Below are positions 34,216 to 42,931 of a DNA stretch of 64,000 nucleotides, in pieces; position 1 is the stretch's first letter; each line of letters starts with the position of its first letter. This DNA is from JBNRMR01 sp050942895. Its GTDB lineage: Bacteria; Bacillota; Clostridia; Christensenellales; UBA1750. Under the pieces are notes generated by a model. It was not told the DNA's origin. It saw only the letters and a list, made by a program, of their open reading frames with translations, and searched no databases. Location of the stretch: contig JBMNOE010000005.1 of NCBI GenBank assembly GCA_050942895.1, positions 115,388 to 179,387 on the forward strand. The letters run 5' to 3'. Both the position numbers and the translations under genes were made by a program.

Positions 34216-35538
34216 ATGAGCAGCAATTTTTTCAGCATCATTGACTACGGCGCAGAGGAAGGCGGAAAGGAGCTTTGCTCATCCGCTTTTGCTGAGGCCA
34301 TCGCCGCCTGCGAGCAGGCTGGAGGGGGCACGGTTTATGTCCCCGCGGGCAGATATCTGACGGGCCCTCTGCTCCTTAAAAGCAACATGCGTCTATTTTT
34401 GGACGCAGGCTCCCACATCATGTTCGTGCAGGATCAAGAGCAGTACCCCGTCGTCAATTCAAGGTGGGAAGGTGTGGACGGTTCCGTCTATCAAAGCTGC
34501 ATCTTTGCCATCGATTCCCACGACATAATAATCGAAGGATATGGCACTTTGGACGGACAGGGCGAATACTGGTGGAAGGGAATGAGGGAAAGAACCCTTA
34601 AATACTCAAGGCCGAAGTTGGTAAGCTTTCACAACTGCCAGAGGATAACCCTTAAAGATGTGAAGCTGATCAACTCCCCCGCGTGGACTTTCAACCCCAT
34701 TTACTGCACAAATGTGCTGGTGGACGGCATCACCATCGAAAACCCTGCCGATTCCCCCAACACCGACGGCGTCAACCCCGAAAGCTGCGACATGGTCCGC
34801 GTTCAGGGCTGCTATATATCTGTGGGCGATGACTGCGTGACCCTTAAATCCGGCACCGAGCATGCCTCAAGGCGGGTGCCATGCCAGAACATCACCGTCA
34901 CAAACTGCGTGATGGCCCACGGCCACGGCGGCGTTGTCATCGGCAGCGAGATGAGCGGCGGAGTGCGCAATGTTAGCATTTCCAACTGCGTGTTTTTCAA
35001 AACCGATAGGGGCATACGCATCAAAACCAGGCGCGGGCGCGGCGGCACGGTGGAGGATGTGCGGGTAAATAATATCGTGATGGACCAGGTCAACTGTCCA
35101 TTCGTAATCAACCTTTACTACCACTGCGGGCCTGATGGCCACGAAAAGCATGTCTGGGACAAGGCCCCCTATCCCGTGGACGAAAAAACACCGGTGGTGC
35201 GCAGGGTCTATTTTTCCAACATAACAGCAAAGGATATCCGCTCCTGCGCGGGCTTCATATATGGCCTGCCCGAAAGCATGGTGGAGGATATCTCTTTTGA
35301 CAACATACTGGTAATGCTGGGCGAGGGCCATGAGCCGGAGCACCCCGCGATGATGGATTATCTTGACCCGATGACCAGGAAGGGTTTCTTCGTGGCAAAC
35401 GCAAAGGATATCGATTTCACAAGGGTGACGGTGACCGGCGCCGGTGGCGAGGCATTCCGCATCGAAAGCAGCGAGGGCGTGCGCCTTGATGGCTGCAAGG
35501 CCAAGAACTGCACCGGCGAATTGCTCAAAGAAGTCTGA
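34216..35538 (+). CDS. Glycoside hydrolase family 28 protein (polygalacturonase-like)
   Basis: 440 residues forming a right-handed beta-helix. All four GH28 motifs are visible: NTDG at 182-185, GDD at 204-206 (with Asp 183 forming the catalytic acid cluster), GHG at 236-238, and RIK at 268-270. GH28 enzymes hydrolyse galacturonan or rhamnogalacturonan. There is no signal peptide, so it probably acts inside the cell on imported oligogalacturonides or related short chains. GGAGG lies 8 nt before the ATG. It is monocistronic, with its own promoter and terminator. Confidence 0.92.
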   Translation: MSSNFFSIIDYGAEEGGKELCSSAFAEAIAACEQAGGGTVYVPAGRYLTGPLLLKSNMRLFLDAGSHIMFVQDQEQYPVVNSRWEGVDGSVYQSCIFAIDSHDIIIEGYGTLDGQGEYWWKGMRERTLKYSRPKLVSFHNCQRITLKDVKLINSPAWTFNPIYCTNVLVDGITIENPADSPNTDGVNPESCDMVRVQGCYISVGDDCVTLKSGTEHASRRVPCQNITVTNCVMAHGHGGVVIGSEMSGGVRNVSISNCVFFKTDRGIRIKTRRGRGGTVEDVRVNNIVMDQVNCPFVINLYYHCGPDGHEKHVWDKAPYPVDEKTPVVRRVYFSNITAKDIRSCAGFIYGLPESMVEDISFDNILVMLGEGHEPEHPAMMDYLDPMTRKGFFVANAKDIDFTRVTVTGAGGEAFRIESSEGVRLDGCKAKNCTGELLKEV

Positions 35539-35559
35539 TCGTCTGATTCATTAGCCAAT

Positions 35560-35584
35560 AAAAGCGCGGCAGCCCCGCGCTTTT
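35560..35584 (+). terminator. Terminator of the GH28 gene
   Basis: AAAAGCGCGG (35560-35569) pairs with CCGCGCTTTT (35575-35584) over a 5-nt loop, 21 nt after the stop. Confidence 0.85.
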
Positions 35585-35600
35585 GTTGATGTGTGGACAG

Positions 35601-36055
35601 GGGATGTGCTGGAGCTCCGCCCGGACCCCGCAAGGGGCTGACCCCTTGACCCATTATCAGGGTTTTGTAAAAGGATGATCAGCGCCGGTAAAGGGATTGC
35701 AGAGGAAGGAATCCCTTTGGTGTGAGCGCGGGGGAGGCGATATCGGGCATGGGATGTACTGGGACTCCGCCCCCAGCCCCTTGACCCATTATCAAGGTTT
35801 TGCAAAAGGATGATCAGTACTGGCAAAGGGATTGCAGAGGAAGGAATCCCTTTGGTGTGAGCGTGGGGGAGGCGATATCGGGCATGGGATGTACTGGGAC
35901 TCCGCCCCCAGCCCCTTGACCCATTATCAAGGTTTTGCAAAAGGATGATCAGTACTGGTAAAGGGATTGCAGAGGAAGGAATCCCTTTGGTGTGAGCGCG
36001 GGGGAGGCGATATCGGGCAGGGGGTGTGCTAGGGCTCCGCCCCAGACCCCGCAGC
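35601..36055. repeat. 135-bp tandem repeat array, three copies plus a partial
   Basis: Units begin near 35601, 35751, 35886 and 36021; the last two periods are exactly 135 bp and the first is 150 bp because of a 15-bp insertion. Each unit carries a GC-rich GGACTCCGCCCCC segment, a CCCCTTGACCCATTATCA segment, and an inverted pair AAGGGATT/AATCCCTT about 10 nt apart. Because 135 is a multiple of 3, a minus-strand frame stays open across it and reads as a 45-residue repeat; I regard that as incidental. It fills the gap between GH28 and polA. Confidence 0.9.
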
Positions 36056-36139
36056 CTTTTAAAAAAGGTTGACCAAAACTTTAAATGGAACGGGTTTAAG
36101 CGGGAGGGCGTCGCCTTCGCATCTTGCATAACATAAGCT

Positions 36140-36168
36140 TTGCGGCTAAGAACTATGTGTGGTAGAAT
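36140..36168 (+). promoter_or_regulatory. Promoter of the polA operon
   Basis: TTGCGG at 36140 and TAGAAT at 36163 with a 17-bp spacer, 37 bp before polA. Confidence 0.6.
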
Positions 36169-36204
36169 ATTACGGAACGATGGCTTTGGATTGAGGTGGG
36201 CAAA

Positions 36205-38745
36205 ATGAATGAAAACGGTAAAAAAATTGCGGTGCTGGACGGCAACAGCCTGGTATACAGGGCCTTTTATGCACTGCCCTTGAGCATGGAGGCAAGCCCC
36301 GGCGTATACACGAATGCGGCGTACGGCTTTTTGACTATGCTGCTGAAAATAATCGGCGACTACAGCCCGAGCCACATGGCTGTGGCCTTCGATATGCACG
36401 GCCCCACCTTTCGCCACGAAAGCTATAGCGAGTATAAGGCCGGCAGGAAGGAGACCCCGGCTGAGCTAATCCCCCAGTTTGATCTGGTGAGGGAAGTGCT
36501 GGACGGCATGGGCATAAAATACTACATGCTGCCCTCCTACGAGGCCGACGATATAATGGGTACCATCGCAAACAGGGTGGAAAGCGAGGGCTTTAAAACA
36601 CTGCTGGTCACCGGCGACAGGGACTCTTTTCAGCTTATAAATGAAAACACGAGAGTGCTTTTCACCCGCAAGGGCATCAGCGAGGTGGATGTGCTGACCC
36701 CCGAAAGCCTTATGGAAAAGTTCAACATAACGGCGGATAAGGTGACGGATCTAAAAGCGCTGATGGGCGACAGCTCCGACAACATCCCCGGCATCGCCGG
36801 CATAGGCGAAAAGACGGCCCTTAAGCTCCTTGCCCAGTTTGGAGACCTAAAAAGCACGCTGGACGGCTATGAACAGCTAAAGGGCAAGCTGCGCGAAAGG
36901 ATAGAAAACGGCAGAGAGAGCGCAATGCTCAGCAAGAAGCTGGCGGAGATCGACTGCAACATACCGCTGGATTTTGTCGTTGATGAATGTGAGCTGAAGG
37001 ATTTTGCTGACACGGGCGCCGCGGCTGTTTTGTCAAAGTATGGCTTTAAATCCATTCTGGCGCGGCTTTCACTGGCAAATGAGGAAAAAACGCCGGAGAA
37101 AAAGGCCATCAACTGGCAGCGGGAAAACATAACCGACGCAGAAGGCGCAAAAAAGGCATTGAAGGAAATCGCCCGGGCGGATAAAAGCGCCGCCATTTGC
37201 GCAGGCGGGCCGCAGATCGCCGTGGAGGGGAAGATATACGCCTTTGCGCTTAAGCAGTCGCTGATCGACGAGGGGATGGAGGAGGACGAATTATTCCTTC
37301 TTTTAAAGCCTTATTTTGAAAGCGGCCAAAAAAAATGGTTTTATAATTCAAAGGAAACAAGGACGCTGCTGCTGTCAAAGGGCATAGTCCTGGGCGAAAA
37401 CGTGGATGATGCCATGCTCTTAGAATATATATTGGACGGCGAGGCGGAAAAGCAGGACTTTTCATCGGCGGGCGGGCTTTATGAGGCTGCTTTGTACTAT
37501 GAAAATGTTCTTGAAAAGAGCGGGCTGGGCAAGATATATTCCGATGTGGAGCTGCCCCTTTCAAAGCTGCTTTTCAGGATGGAGCAGGCAGGCTTTACTA
37601 TAGACGCGCAGGATCTTCGCCAGATAGGCGCAGAGCTTTTAGGCCAGATGAAAGACATCGAGCAGGTGATCTACCTTCTGGCTGGCCGCCAATTTAACAT
37701 TCTTTCGCCCAAGCAGCTTGGACAGGTGCTCTTTGAGGAGCTGGGGCTGCCCTACTCCAAAAAGACAAAGACGGGCTACTCCACCGACGCCCAGGTGCTG
37801 GAGGGGCTTTTGGACAGGCACGATATAATCGAGCCGATATTGGAATACAGGATGCTGTCAAAGCTCCACGGCACATATATCGAGGGGCTGGCCTCAAAGG
37901 CGGATGAAAACGGCCGCATCCACACCACATTTTATCAGACGGGAACATCCACGGGCAGGCTTTCAAGCGCCGATCCCAACCTGCAGAACATCCCCGTCAG
38001 GACGGAGACGGGCAGGGAGATACGCCGTGTTTTCATTCCTTCGGGGCCGGAAAACTTGCTGATCGCGGCGGATTATTCCCAGATTGAGCTGCGGGTGCTG
38101 GCGCATATGTCCGGCGACGAGAACTTCATAAAGGCATTTTTGGACGGCGAGGACATCCACGCCTACACCGCTGCGGAGGTTTTCGGGGTGGATATAAAGG
38201 ATGTCACAAGGGAGATGCGCTCCGATGCAAAGGCCGTCAACTTCGGCATCGTCTACGGCATAAGCGATTTTGGCCTTGCAAGAAATATAAACATCACCCG
38301 CAAGCAGGCGGCGGGCTATATCGACCGCTTCTTCGAAAGATATCCAAAGGTCAAAAACTTCATGGACGAGGCGGTGGCCCAAGCCAAGGCGGAGGGCTAT
38401 GTGCCTACGATTCTGGGCAACAGGCGCTATATTCCCCAGATCAAGTCCACCAATCATAATGTTCGCTCATTCGGAGAAAGAATAGCGATGAACACCCCGA
38501 TACAGGGCAGCGCAGCGGATATTATAAAGCTGGCGATGCTGCGGGCTGATGAGGCTCTGACGCAAAACGGCCTTAAAACGAAGCTGATTTTGCAGGTGCA
38601 TGACGAACTGATCTTGGATGCGCCGAAGGACGAAACTGAGAGGGCATGCGCGCTGCTGAAGGAGGCCATGGAGGGCGCCGCGGCGCTGAAGGTGCCGATC
38701 ACGGTGGATGTGCGGGTGGCGAAGAACTGGAAGGACACAAAATGA
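36205..38745 (+). CDS. polA: DNA polymerase I
   Basis: 846 residues. The 5'-nuclease domain (VLDGNSLVYRAFYA, YEADDIMGTIA, TGDRDSFQLI, GDSSDNIPGIAGIGEKTA) leads, then a 3'-exonuclease-like domain lacking the DxE and other catalytic acids, then family A polymerase motifs: motif A AADYSQIELRVLAHMSGD, motif B RSDAKAVNFGIVYG, motif C LQVHDELILDAP. It is therefore a non-proofreading Pol I, like those of Bacillus. ATG 36205 follows GAGGTG. It opens a chain of overlapping genes to ispE. Confidence 0.97.
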   Translation: MNENGKKIAVLDGNSLVYRAFYALPLSMEASPGVYTNAAYGFLTMLLKIIGDYSPSHMAVAFDMHGPTFRHESYSEYKAGRKETPAELIPQFDLVREVLDGMGIKYYMLPSYEADDIMGTIANRVESEGFKTLLVTGDRDSFQLINENTRVLFTRKGISEVDVLTPESLMEKFNITADKVTDLKALMGDSSDNIPGIAGIGEKTALKLLAQFGDLKSTLDGYEQLKGKLRERIENGRESAMLSKKLAEIDCNIPLDFVVDECELKDFADTGAAAVLSKYGFKSILARLSLANEEKTPEKKAINWQRENITDAEGAKKALKEIARADKSAAICAGGPQIAVEGKIYAFALKQSLIDEGMEEDELFLLLKPYFESGQKKWFYNSKETRTLLLSKGIVLGENVDDAMLLEYILDGEAEKQDFSSAGGLYEAALYYENVLEKSGLGKIYSDVELPLSKLLFRMEQAGFTIDAQDLRQIGAELLGQMKDIEQVIYLLAGRQFNILSPKQLGQVLFEELGLPYSKKTKTGYSTDAQVLEGLLDRHDIIEPILEYRMLSKLHGTYIEGLASKADENGRIHTTFYQTGTSTGRLSSADPNLQNIPVRTETGREIRRVFIPSGPENLLIAADYSQIELRVLAHMSGDENFIKAFLDGEDIHAYTAAEVFGVDIKDVTREMRSDAKAVNFGIVYGISDFGLARNINITRKQAAGYIDRFFERYPKVKNFMDEAVAQAKAEGYVPTILGNRRYIPQIKSTNHNVRSFGERIAMNTPIQGSAADIIKLAMLRADEALTQNGLKTKLILQVHDELILDAPKDETERACALLKEAMEGAAALKVPITVDVRVAKNWKDTK

Positions 38746-39374
38746 CGGCAGGGGAAACAAGAGCGATGAAAATAATCGGGCTGACGGGCGGCATTGCCAT
38801 GGGCAAGTCCACCGCGGCGGATTTTTTAAGGAGCCTTGGCGCGCTGGTGATCGACGCGGACGAGATATCCCGAAATCTCACCGCAAAGGGCGGAAAGGCG
38901 CTTGCGGCCATCAGGAATCAATTCGGGCCGGAGTTTTTTTCGGGCGAGGAGCTTGACAGGAGCAAGCTTGCCACACAGATATTCGCCAGCGAAAAGGCGC
39001 GGGAAAAGCTCAACGCGATTGTCCACCCCTTGGTGTATGATCAAATTCAAAATAAGATTGACGAAGCCCGGCTTGCAGGTGAAAAAGCGATAATCCTGGA
39101 CATACCTTTGCTGTTTGAAACCGGATATCATAAAAGCTGCGATGAAGTCTGGCTTATTGCAACCGAGCCTGAAATTCAGCTTGAAAGGCTGATGAAGCGA
39201 AGCGGCCTTGACCGGGAACAGGCGCAAAAGCGGATCTCTGCGCAGATGCCGCTGGTAGAAAAGATGGCGCTGCTAAGGGAAAATGACAAAAAGATTGACA
39301 ATAACGGCGATGTTGAGCATATATATCAAATTATCAGGGAACTTTGGGTGAAGCAGGGGGAGAAGGAAGAATGA
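38742..39374 (+). CDS. coaE: Dephospho-CoA kinase
   Basis: 210 residues. P-loop GLTGGIAMGKSTAADFL, then LVIDADEISRNLTAKGG, and the lid region LERLMKRSGLDREQAQKRISAQMPL. It catalyses the last step of CoA synthesis. The ATG at 38742 overlaps the polA TGA as ATGA and has AAGGA 7 nt upstream; a second ATG at 38766 begins exactly at the conserved MKIIGLTGG and is a possible alternative. Confidence 0.94.
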   Translation: MTAGETRAMKIIGLTGGIAMGKSTAADFLRSLGALVIDADEISRNLTAKGGKALAAIRNQFGPEFFSGEELDRSKLATQIFASEKAREKLNAIVHPLVYDQIQNKIDEARLAGEKAIILDIPLLFETGYHKSCDEVWLIATEPEIQLERLMKRSGLDREQAQKRISAQMPLVEKMALLRENDKKIDNNGDVEHIYQIIRELWVKQGEKEE

Positions 39375-39472
39375 TTAGAAAAAAGGTAGTTTCAGTTGTG
39401 GCGCTGATAATAGCCCTCACAATAGTGGCGACGACTTTGTTCGCCACCATATACAGCGCTATTTATGCGTAG
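39371..39472 (+). CDS. 33-residue single-pass membrane peptide
   Basis: A short frame: basic start MIRKK, then a hydrophobic helix VVSVVALIIALTIVATTLFATI, ending in YSAIYA. Its ATG overlaps the coaE stop (ATGA), with GGAGAAGGAAGA as ribosome site, so translation is probably coupled to coaE. The lytic transglycosylase follows 9 nt later and begins with its own TM anchor. Frame, ribosome site and TM-like composition argue for a real small gene. I know no named family. Confidence 0.65.
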   Translation: MIRKKVVSVVALIIALTIVATTLFATIYSAIYA

Positions 39473-39481
39473 TTTCATAGC

Positions 39482-40096
39482 ATGAAGCTGTTTGTAAGGC
39501 GGGAGGACGGCCGCAAGGGATGGAGAGTGGCCGCCGGAGCCGGGGTTTTAATATTCCTGATCATATTAATGGTGGCGGTGGCTTCCATATACTTCGCAGT
39601 GGTTTCCCAAAAGAGCCTTTATATGCTGGAATATGTGGAGGAAATCAGCCTGTACAGCCAAGAATACGGGATTGATCCATATCTTGTCAGCGCGATGATT
39701 TACTGCGAGTCCACCTTCCGTTCGGATGCTGTTTCAAGCGTGGGCGCAACCGGGCTGATGCAGATAATGCCCGACACCGGCCGCTGGCTGGCGGAGAAGA
39801 TGGGCATAAAGAACTTTACTGCCCAGATGCTCTACAGGCCCTCGGTCAATATAGAGATGGGCTGCTATTATATGAAGTTCCTTTCCGACCGCTACGGCGG
39901 CAACATCCAAAATGCAGTGGCCGCCTACCACAGTGGTCAAGGCAGGGTGGACGGCTGGCTGAAGGACCCCGCCATAAGCGACGACGGGAAGAATTTGCAC
40001 AATATTCCGGAGGGCGAAACCCGAAAATACACTCAGCGGGTAATGAAGGTACATGAGATCTATAAAAAACTTTACAAGGACTCGTTCCAGCAATAA
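39482..40096 (+). CDS. Membrane-anchored lytic transglycosylase (SLT domain)
   Basis: 204 residues. N-terminal TM anchor at about 17-40, then an SLT (GH23) domain: DPYLVSAMIYCESTFRSDAVSS with the catalytic Glu, GATGLMQIMPDTGRWLAEKMG, and AVAAYHSGQGRVDGWL. It cleaves peptidoglycan glycan strands to anhydro-MurNAc ends. The order coaE-(peptide)-SLT recurs in Clostridia as far as I recall. The upstream ribosome site is weak. It overlaps the next gene by 44 bp. Confidence 0.9.
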   Translation: MKLFVRREDGRKGWRVAAGAGVLIFLIILMVAVASIYFAVVSQKSLYMLEYVEEISLYSQEYGIDPYLVSAMIYCESTFRSDAVSSVGATGLMQIMPDTGRWLAEKMGIKNFTAQMLYRPSVNIEMGCYYMKFLSDRYGGNIQNAVAAYHSGQGRVDGWLKDPAISDDGKNLHNIPEGETRKYTQRVMKVHEIYKKLYKDSFQQ

Positions 40097-41705
40097 AAAA
40101 ACTATTTTTGCGGCGGTTTTTATTTCCATTCTGCTGCTCTGCGGCTGCGGCCGGAGAGGCGGCGATATGATGCTGCCCACGGCCACTCCTCAGGAAAATC
40201 TTGTGCCGGCCAAAAGCCAGGGAAGCGAGGCTGCGGGAGAGCTGCGGCTTGCAATGCCCCAAGAGGAGAGCGGCGTCGATCCCTATGCTATATCGTCGTA
40301 CAAGATGCAGAACCTTTTAAGCCTTGTATATGAGCCGCCCATAATGCTGGACTCGGCGGGCAGGCCCCAGCCTTATTTGTTTGAAACCTGGGAGATAAAC
40401 AGCGACGGTTCCGCCACATTTACGATAAGGAAAAACCTGCGCTTTCACAGCGGACAAGTGTTGGACTGCTCACATATTGCGGAAAACTTGCGGAAAATCC
40501 GCGTGGAGGGAGAGGGGTCAGCATATGCATTCGTGATGAACGAGGTGGAAAGCTGGCTGCTGTCCGAAGACAATATGCAGATAACAATATTTCCGATGAG
40601 GGGCGTTTACCCCATGCTGATGTCGCTGACATTTCCGGTCACGGATTCTTCCGGTGCCGTTGATGATTTGAAAATCTCGGGCACGGGCCCTTACATTGTT
40701 TCAAGCTTTCAGGAGGGCGAGGGCATGCGGCTATTACGAAACGAAAGCTGGTGGCGTTTGCTGCCGCAAATTAAGGCTATAAGCGTGCATGCCCTGAAGG
40801 ATGATGAGGCGCAGATTGAAAGCCTGCTTTCCGGAAGCATAGACATGGTTTACACCCGGGCGACGGGCCTTGCTTCCTACAGAAACTCCAAAACTGTGGA
40901 CTCTGTTTCGGTAAGGAGCAACACATTCGAGTTCATTTCGATTAATTTAAGCAGCCCGCTTTTCAGCGGGAATCAGCTTTTTAAAAGCGCGGTTATTCAC
41001 GCTGTGGATAAAAAGGATTTGATAGCAAATGTTTACCAGGGCGTGGCGGTGCCGGCTGATTTCCCCGTGCCGGCCGATGCCTGGTTTTACAGCGGGGTTC
41101 ATGAGGCCCCTGATTACAGCGAAGAAAAATCTCGTGAGATGCTGGAGCAGATGGGGTATGCCGACAGGGATGGCGACGGATATTTGGATGAATCGGCGTG
41201 GAGCAGAGAGCCGCTGGCTCTGCGGCTGATCACAAATTCGCATGTTAGCTCTTCTGTCCACAGGGACGCTGTCAGGAGGCTGGAAAAGCAGCTAAAAGCA
41301 GTGGGCATAAAGGCCGAGGCGCAGGTGCTGGAGATGGACAGCTTTCAAGAGGCTCTTGAAGCAGGCGAGTTTGATTTGGCATATGTGGGAGTGGATGTGG
41401 GCTCAGTCCCTCACATCGACGCCTTTTTTGCCGAGGGAGGCAGCTTGAACTTTTCAGGTTATTCAAGCGCGCTTATGGAAGCATTGCTTTTGGAAAGAGC
41501 GAAGGCGGCTACCCAGCAGGAGTTTATTGCAATATCGGCAAAGATTGAGGAAAGGGCGATGCAGGACATGCCTATAATAGGCATATGCTTCAGGAACAGC
41601 ATCATATTAAAATCAAAAAACCTTTCCGGCCTGGGTGCAGTCAGGAGCGAGAATGTTTTCATCAACATAGACGAATGGGTTTTGGAGCAGGAAGATGGCC
41701 AGTAG
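40053..41705 (+). CDS. Extracellular solute-binding protein family 5 (oligopeptide-type) lipoprotein
   Basis: 550 residues. The signal peptide ends in the lipobox LLLCGC, so the mature protein is lipid-anchored. SBP_bac_5 features: LRLAMPQEESGVDPYAISS at the start of the mature chain, YLFETWEINSDGSATFTIRKNLRFHSGQVLD, and a C-terminal half with DLIANVYQGVAVPADFPVPADAWFY. The family binds peptides, nickel or other solutes for ABC importers; no permease or ATPase gene is adjacent. The start at ATG 40053 sits inside the SLT gene; GAAGG precedes it. Confidence 0.88.
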   Translation: MRSIKNFTRTRSSNKKTIFAAVFISILLLCGCGRRGGDMMLPTATPQENLVPAKSQGSEAAGELRLAMPQEESGVDPYAISSYKMQNLLSLVYEPPIMLDSAGRPQPYLFETWEINSDGSATFTIRKNLRFHSGQVLDCSHIAENLRKIRVEGEGSAYAFVMNEVESWLLSEDNMQITIFPMRGVYPMLMSLTFPVTDSSGAVDDLKISGTGPYIVSSFQEGEGMRLLRNESWWRLLPQIKAISVHALKDDEAQIESLLSGSIDMVYTRATGLASYRNSKTVDSVSVRSNTFEFISINLSSPLFSGNQLFKSAVIHAVDKKDLIANVYQGVAVPADFPVPADAWFYSGVHEAPDYSEEKSREMLEQMGYADRDGDGYLDESAWSREPLALRLITNSHVSSSVHRDAVRRLEKQLKAVGIKAEAQVLEMDSFQEALEAGEFDLAYVGVDVGSVPHIDAFFAEGGSLNFSGYSSALMEALLLERAKAATQQEFIAISAKIEERAMQDMPIIGICFRNSIILKSKNLSGLGAVRSENVFINIDEWVLEQEDGQ

Positions 41706-42600
41706 CGATGGGAAGAAGGCGGTGAAAGGGGAAATGAAAGGCAAGGCCTTCGCGAAAATAAATCTTGCGCTGAACATAAAGGGAAGGCGGGAGGACGGCT
41801 ACCACGAGATGGATATGCTGATGGCCAAGGTTTCCCTTTTTGACGAGATCGAAGTGCGCAGGCTTTTTGACACGGATGAAAGCGTGCTGGTTGTCCGAAG
41901 CGGCGCCGAGGACGGGAATGAGCTTGCGAATAACGATAATCTTATTTTGAAGGCTCACAGGGAGGTTGAAAAGGCTGCCGGACGCAGGCTGCCCTGCGAG
42001 TATATTCTTAACAAAAAAATACCCGTTGCGGCCGGGCTAGGAGGCGGCAGCTCGGATGCGGCCTTTACGGTTTCGGCCATAAATGAGCTGTATGGTTTGG
42101 GGTTTTCGCGGGAGAAGCTACGTGAAATTGCTGCAAGAGTGGGATCGGACATGCCGTTTTTTCTTTTTTGTGGCCATGGCAATGTGGCGAGGGCAACAGG
42201 CCGGGGAACCGAGCTGGCGGATGCCGGCGTGAAAATTTGCTCTCATGCGATAATCATCAAGGCCTGCCCGGGCCTTTCAACCGCTGAAGTCTTTTCTCTG
42301 TTCAAAAATCACGGAGGAATAAGCCCTGATATCGACGGAGTTTTGGATGGGCTAAAGCGCCGTGATTTCAAGGCGTTGGAAAAGCATGGCGGCAATGCCC
42401 TCTTTCCGGCGGCGCTTTCCCTGCGGCCTGAAATAGCCGAAGCGATTGATGCTCTTTATAAAAGCGGTGCGCTGTATGCGGCGATGTCGGGCAGCGGCCC
42501 AAGCGTGTTCGGGCTTTTTCAGGATGAATCAGACCGTGAAGGAGCGTTTAATGATCTTAAGGAGCGCTATGGCGAGGTCTTTGCCTGTGAAATTATATAA
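41695..42600 (+). CDS. ispE: 4-diphosphocytidyl-2-C-methyl-D-erythritol kinase
   Basis: 301 residues as read. GHMP kinase motifs: KAFAKINLALNIKGRREDGYHEMDML, the ATP loop IPVAAGLGGGSSDAAFTV, and the C-terminal AAMSGSGPSVFGLF. It catalyses the third-from-last ATP step of the MEP isoprenoid pathway (IspE). The ATG at 41695 overlaps the preceding gene and follows GGAG by 7 nt; an internal ATG at 41734 would give 288 residues, the more typical length. Other MEP genes are not in the window. Confidence 0.95.
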   Translation: MASSDGKKAVKGEMKGKAFAKINLALNIKGRREDGYHEMDMLMAKVSLFDEIEVRRLFDTDESVLVVRSGAEDGNELANNDNLILKAHREVEKAAGRRLPCEYILNKKIPVAAGLGGGSSDAAFTVSAINELYGLGFSREKLREIAARVGSDMPFFLFCGHGNVARATGRGTELADAGVKICSHAIIIKACPGLSTAEVFSLFKNHGGISPDIDGVLDGLKRRDFKALEKHGGNALFPAALSLRPEIAEAIDALYKSGALYAAMSGSGPSVFGLFQDESDREGAFNDLKERYGEVFACEII

Positions 42601-42727
42601 ATTCTTTGGAAGTCGATGATTTCAGACGGGCTATTGCCTGGTCAGCGCAGCGGTGTCTGTGCGGCATGTATGCGGCGTATATATTGGAAGGCGGTGCTAT
42701 GCTTCTTTTGCGGGCCCGCCCACCCCA

Positions 42728-42770
42728 GCTTAAAAACCCCGGCGCCTCCCGGCGGCCGGCATTTTTAAGC
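42728..42770. terminator. Terminator-like inverted repeat after ispE
   Basis: GCTTAAAAA (42728-42736) pairs with TTTTTAAGC (42762-42770), enclosing a GC-rich inner segment. It lies 128 nt downstream of ispE and can act in both directions. The rest of 42601-42931 has no supported gene. It contains a second inverted repeat, GGTATGC (42871) with GCATACC (42890), just before smc. Confidence 0.45.
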
Positions 42771-42931
42771 CCCTAAGCCGCGCCGGCGAATCAAAGCGCC
42801 TTTTCTTTATTCTTATTAAAACAAAAAATCTTTCCAGAAACGGGCATATGTGCTATTATATCATAGATATGGTATGCGCATTTATTGGAGCATACCAAAC
42901 CTTGTACGAGCGATGAAAGCAGGGAATCCAT

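Noticed and set aside
35551..36417. Long minus-strand open frame with 45-residue repeats
   Set aside because: It depends on the 135-bp repeat having a codon-multiple period, runs into the polA gene antisense, and has no ribosome site or protein-like composition.
42601..42931. A small RNA or tRNA between ispE and smc
   Set aside because: I searched for cloverleaf and conserved RNA motifs and saw none; only inverted repeats are present.
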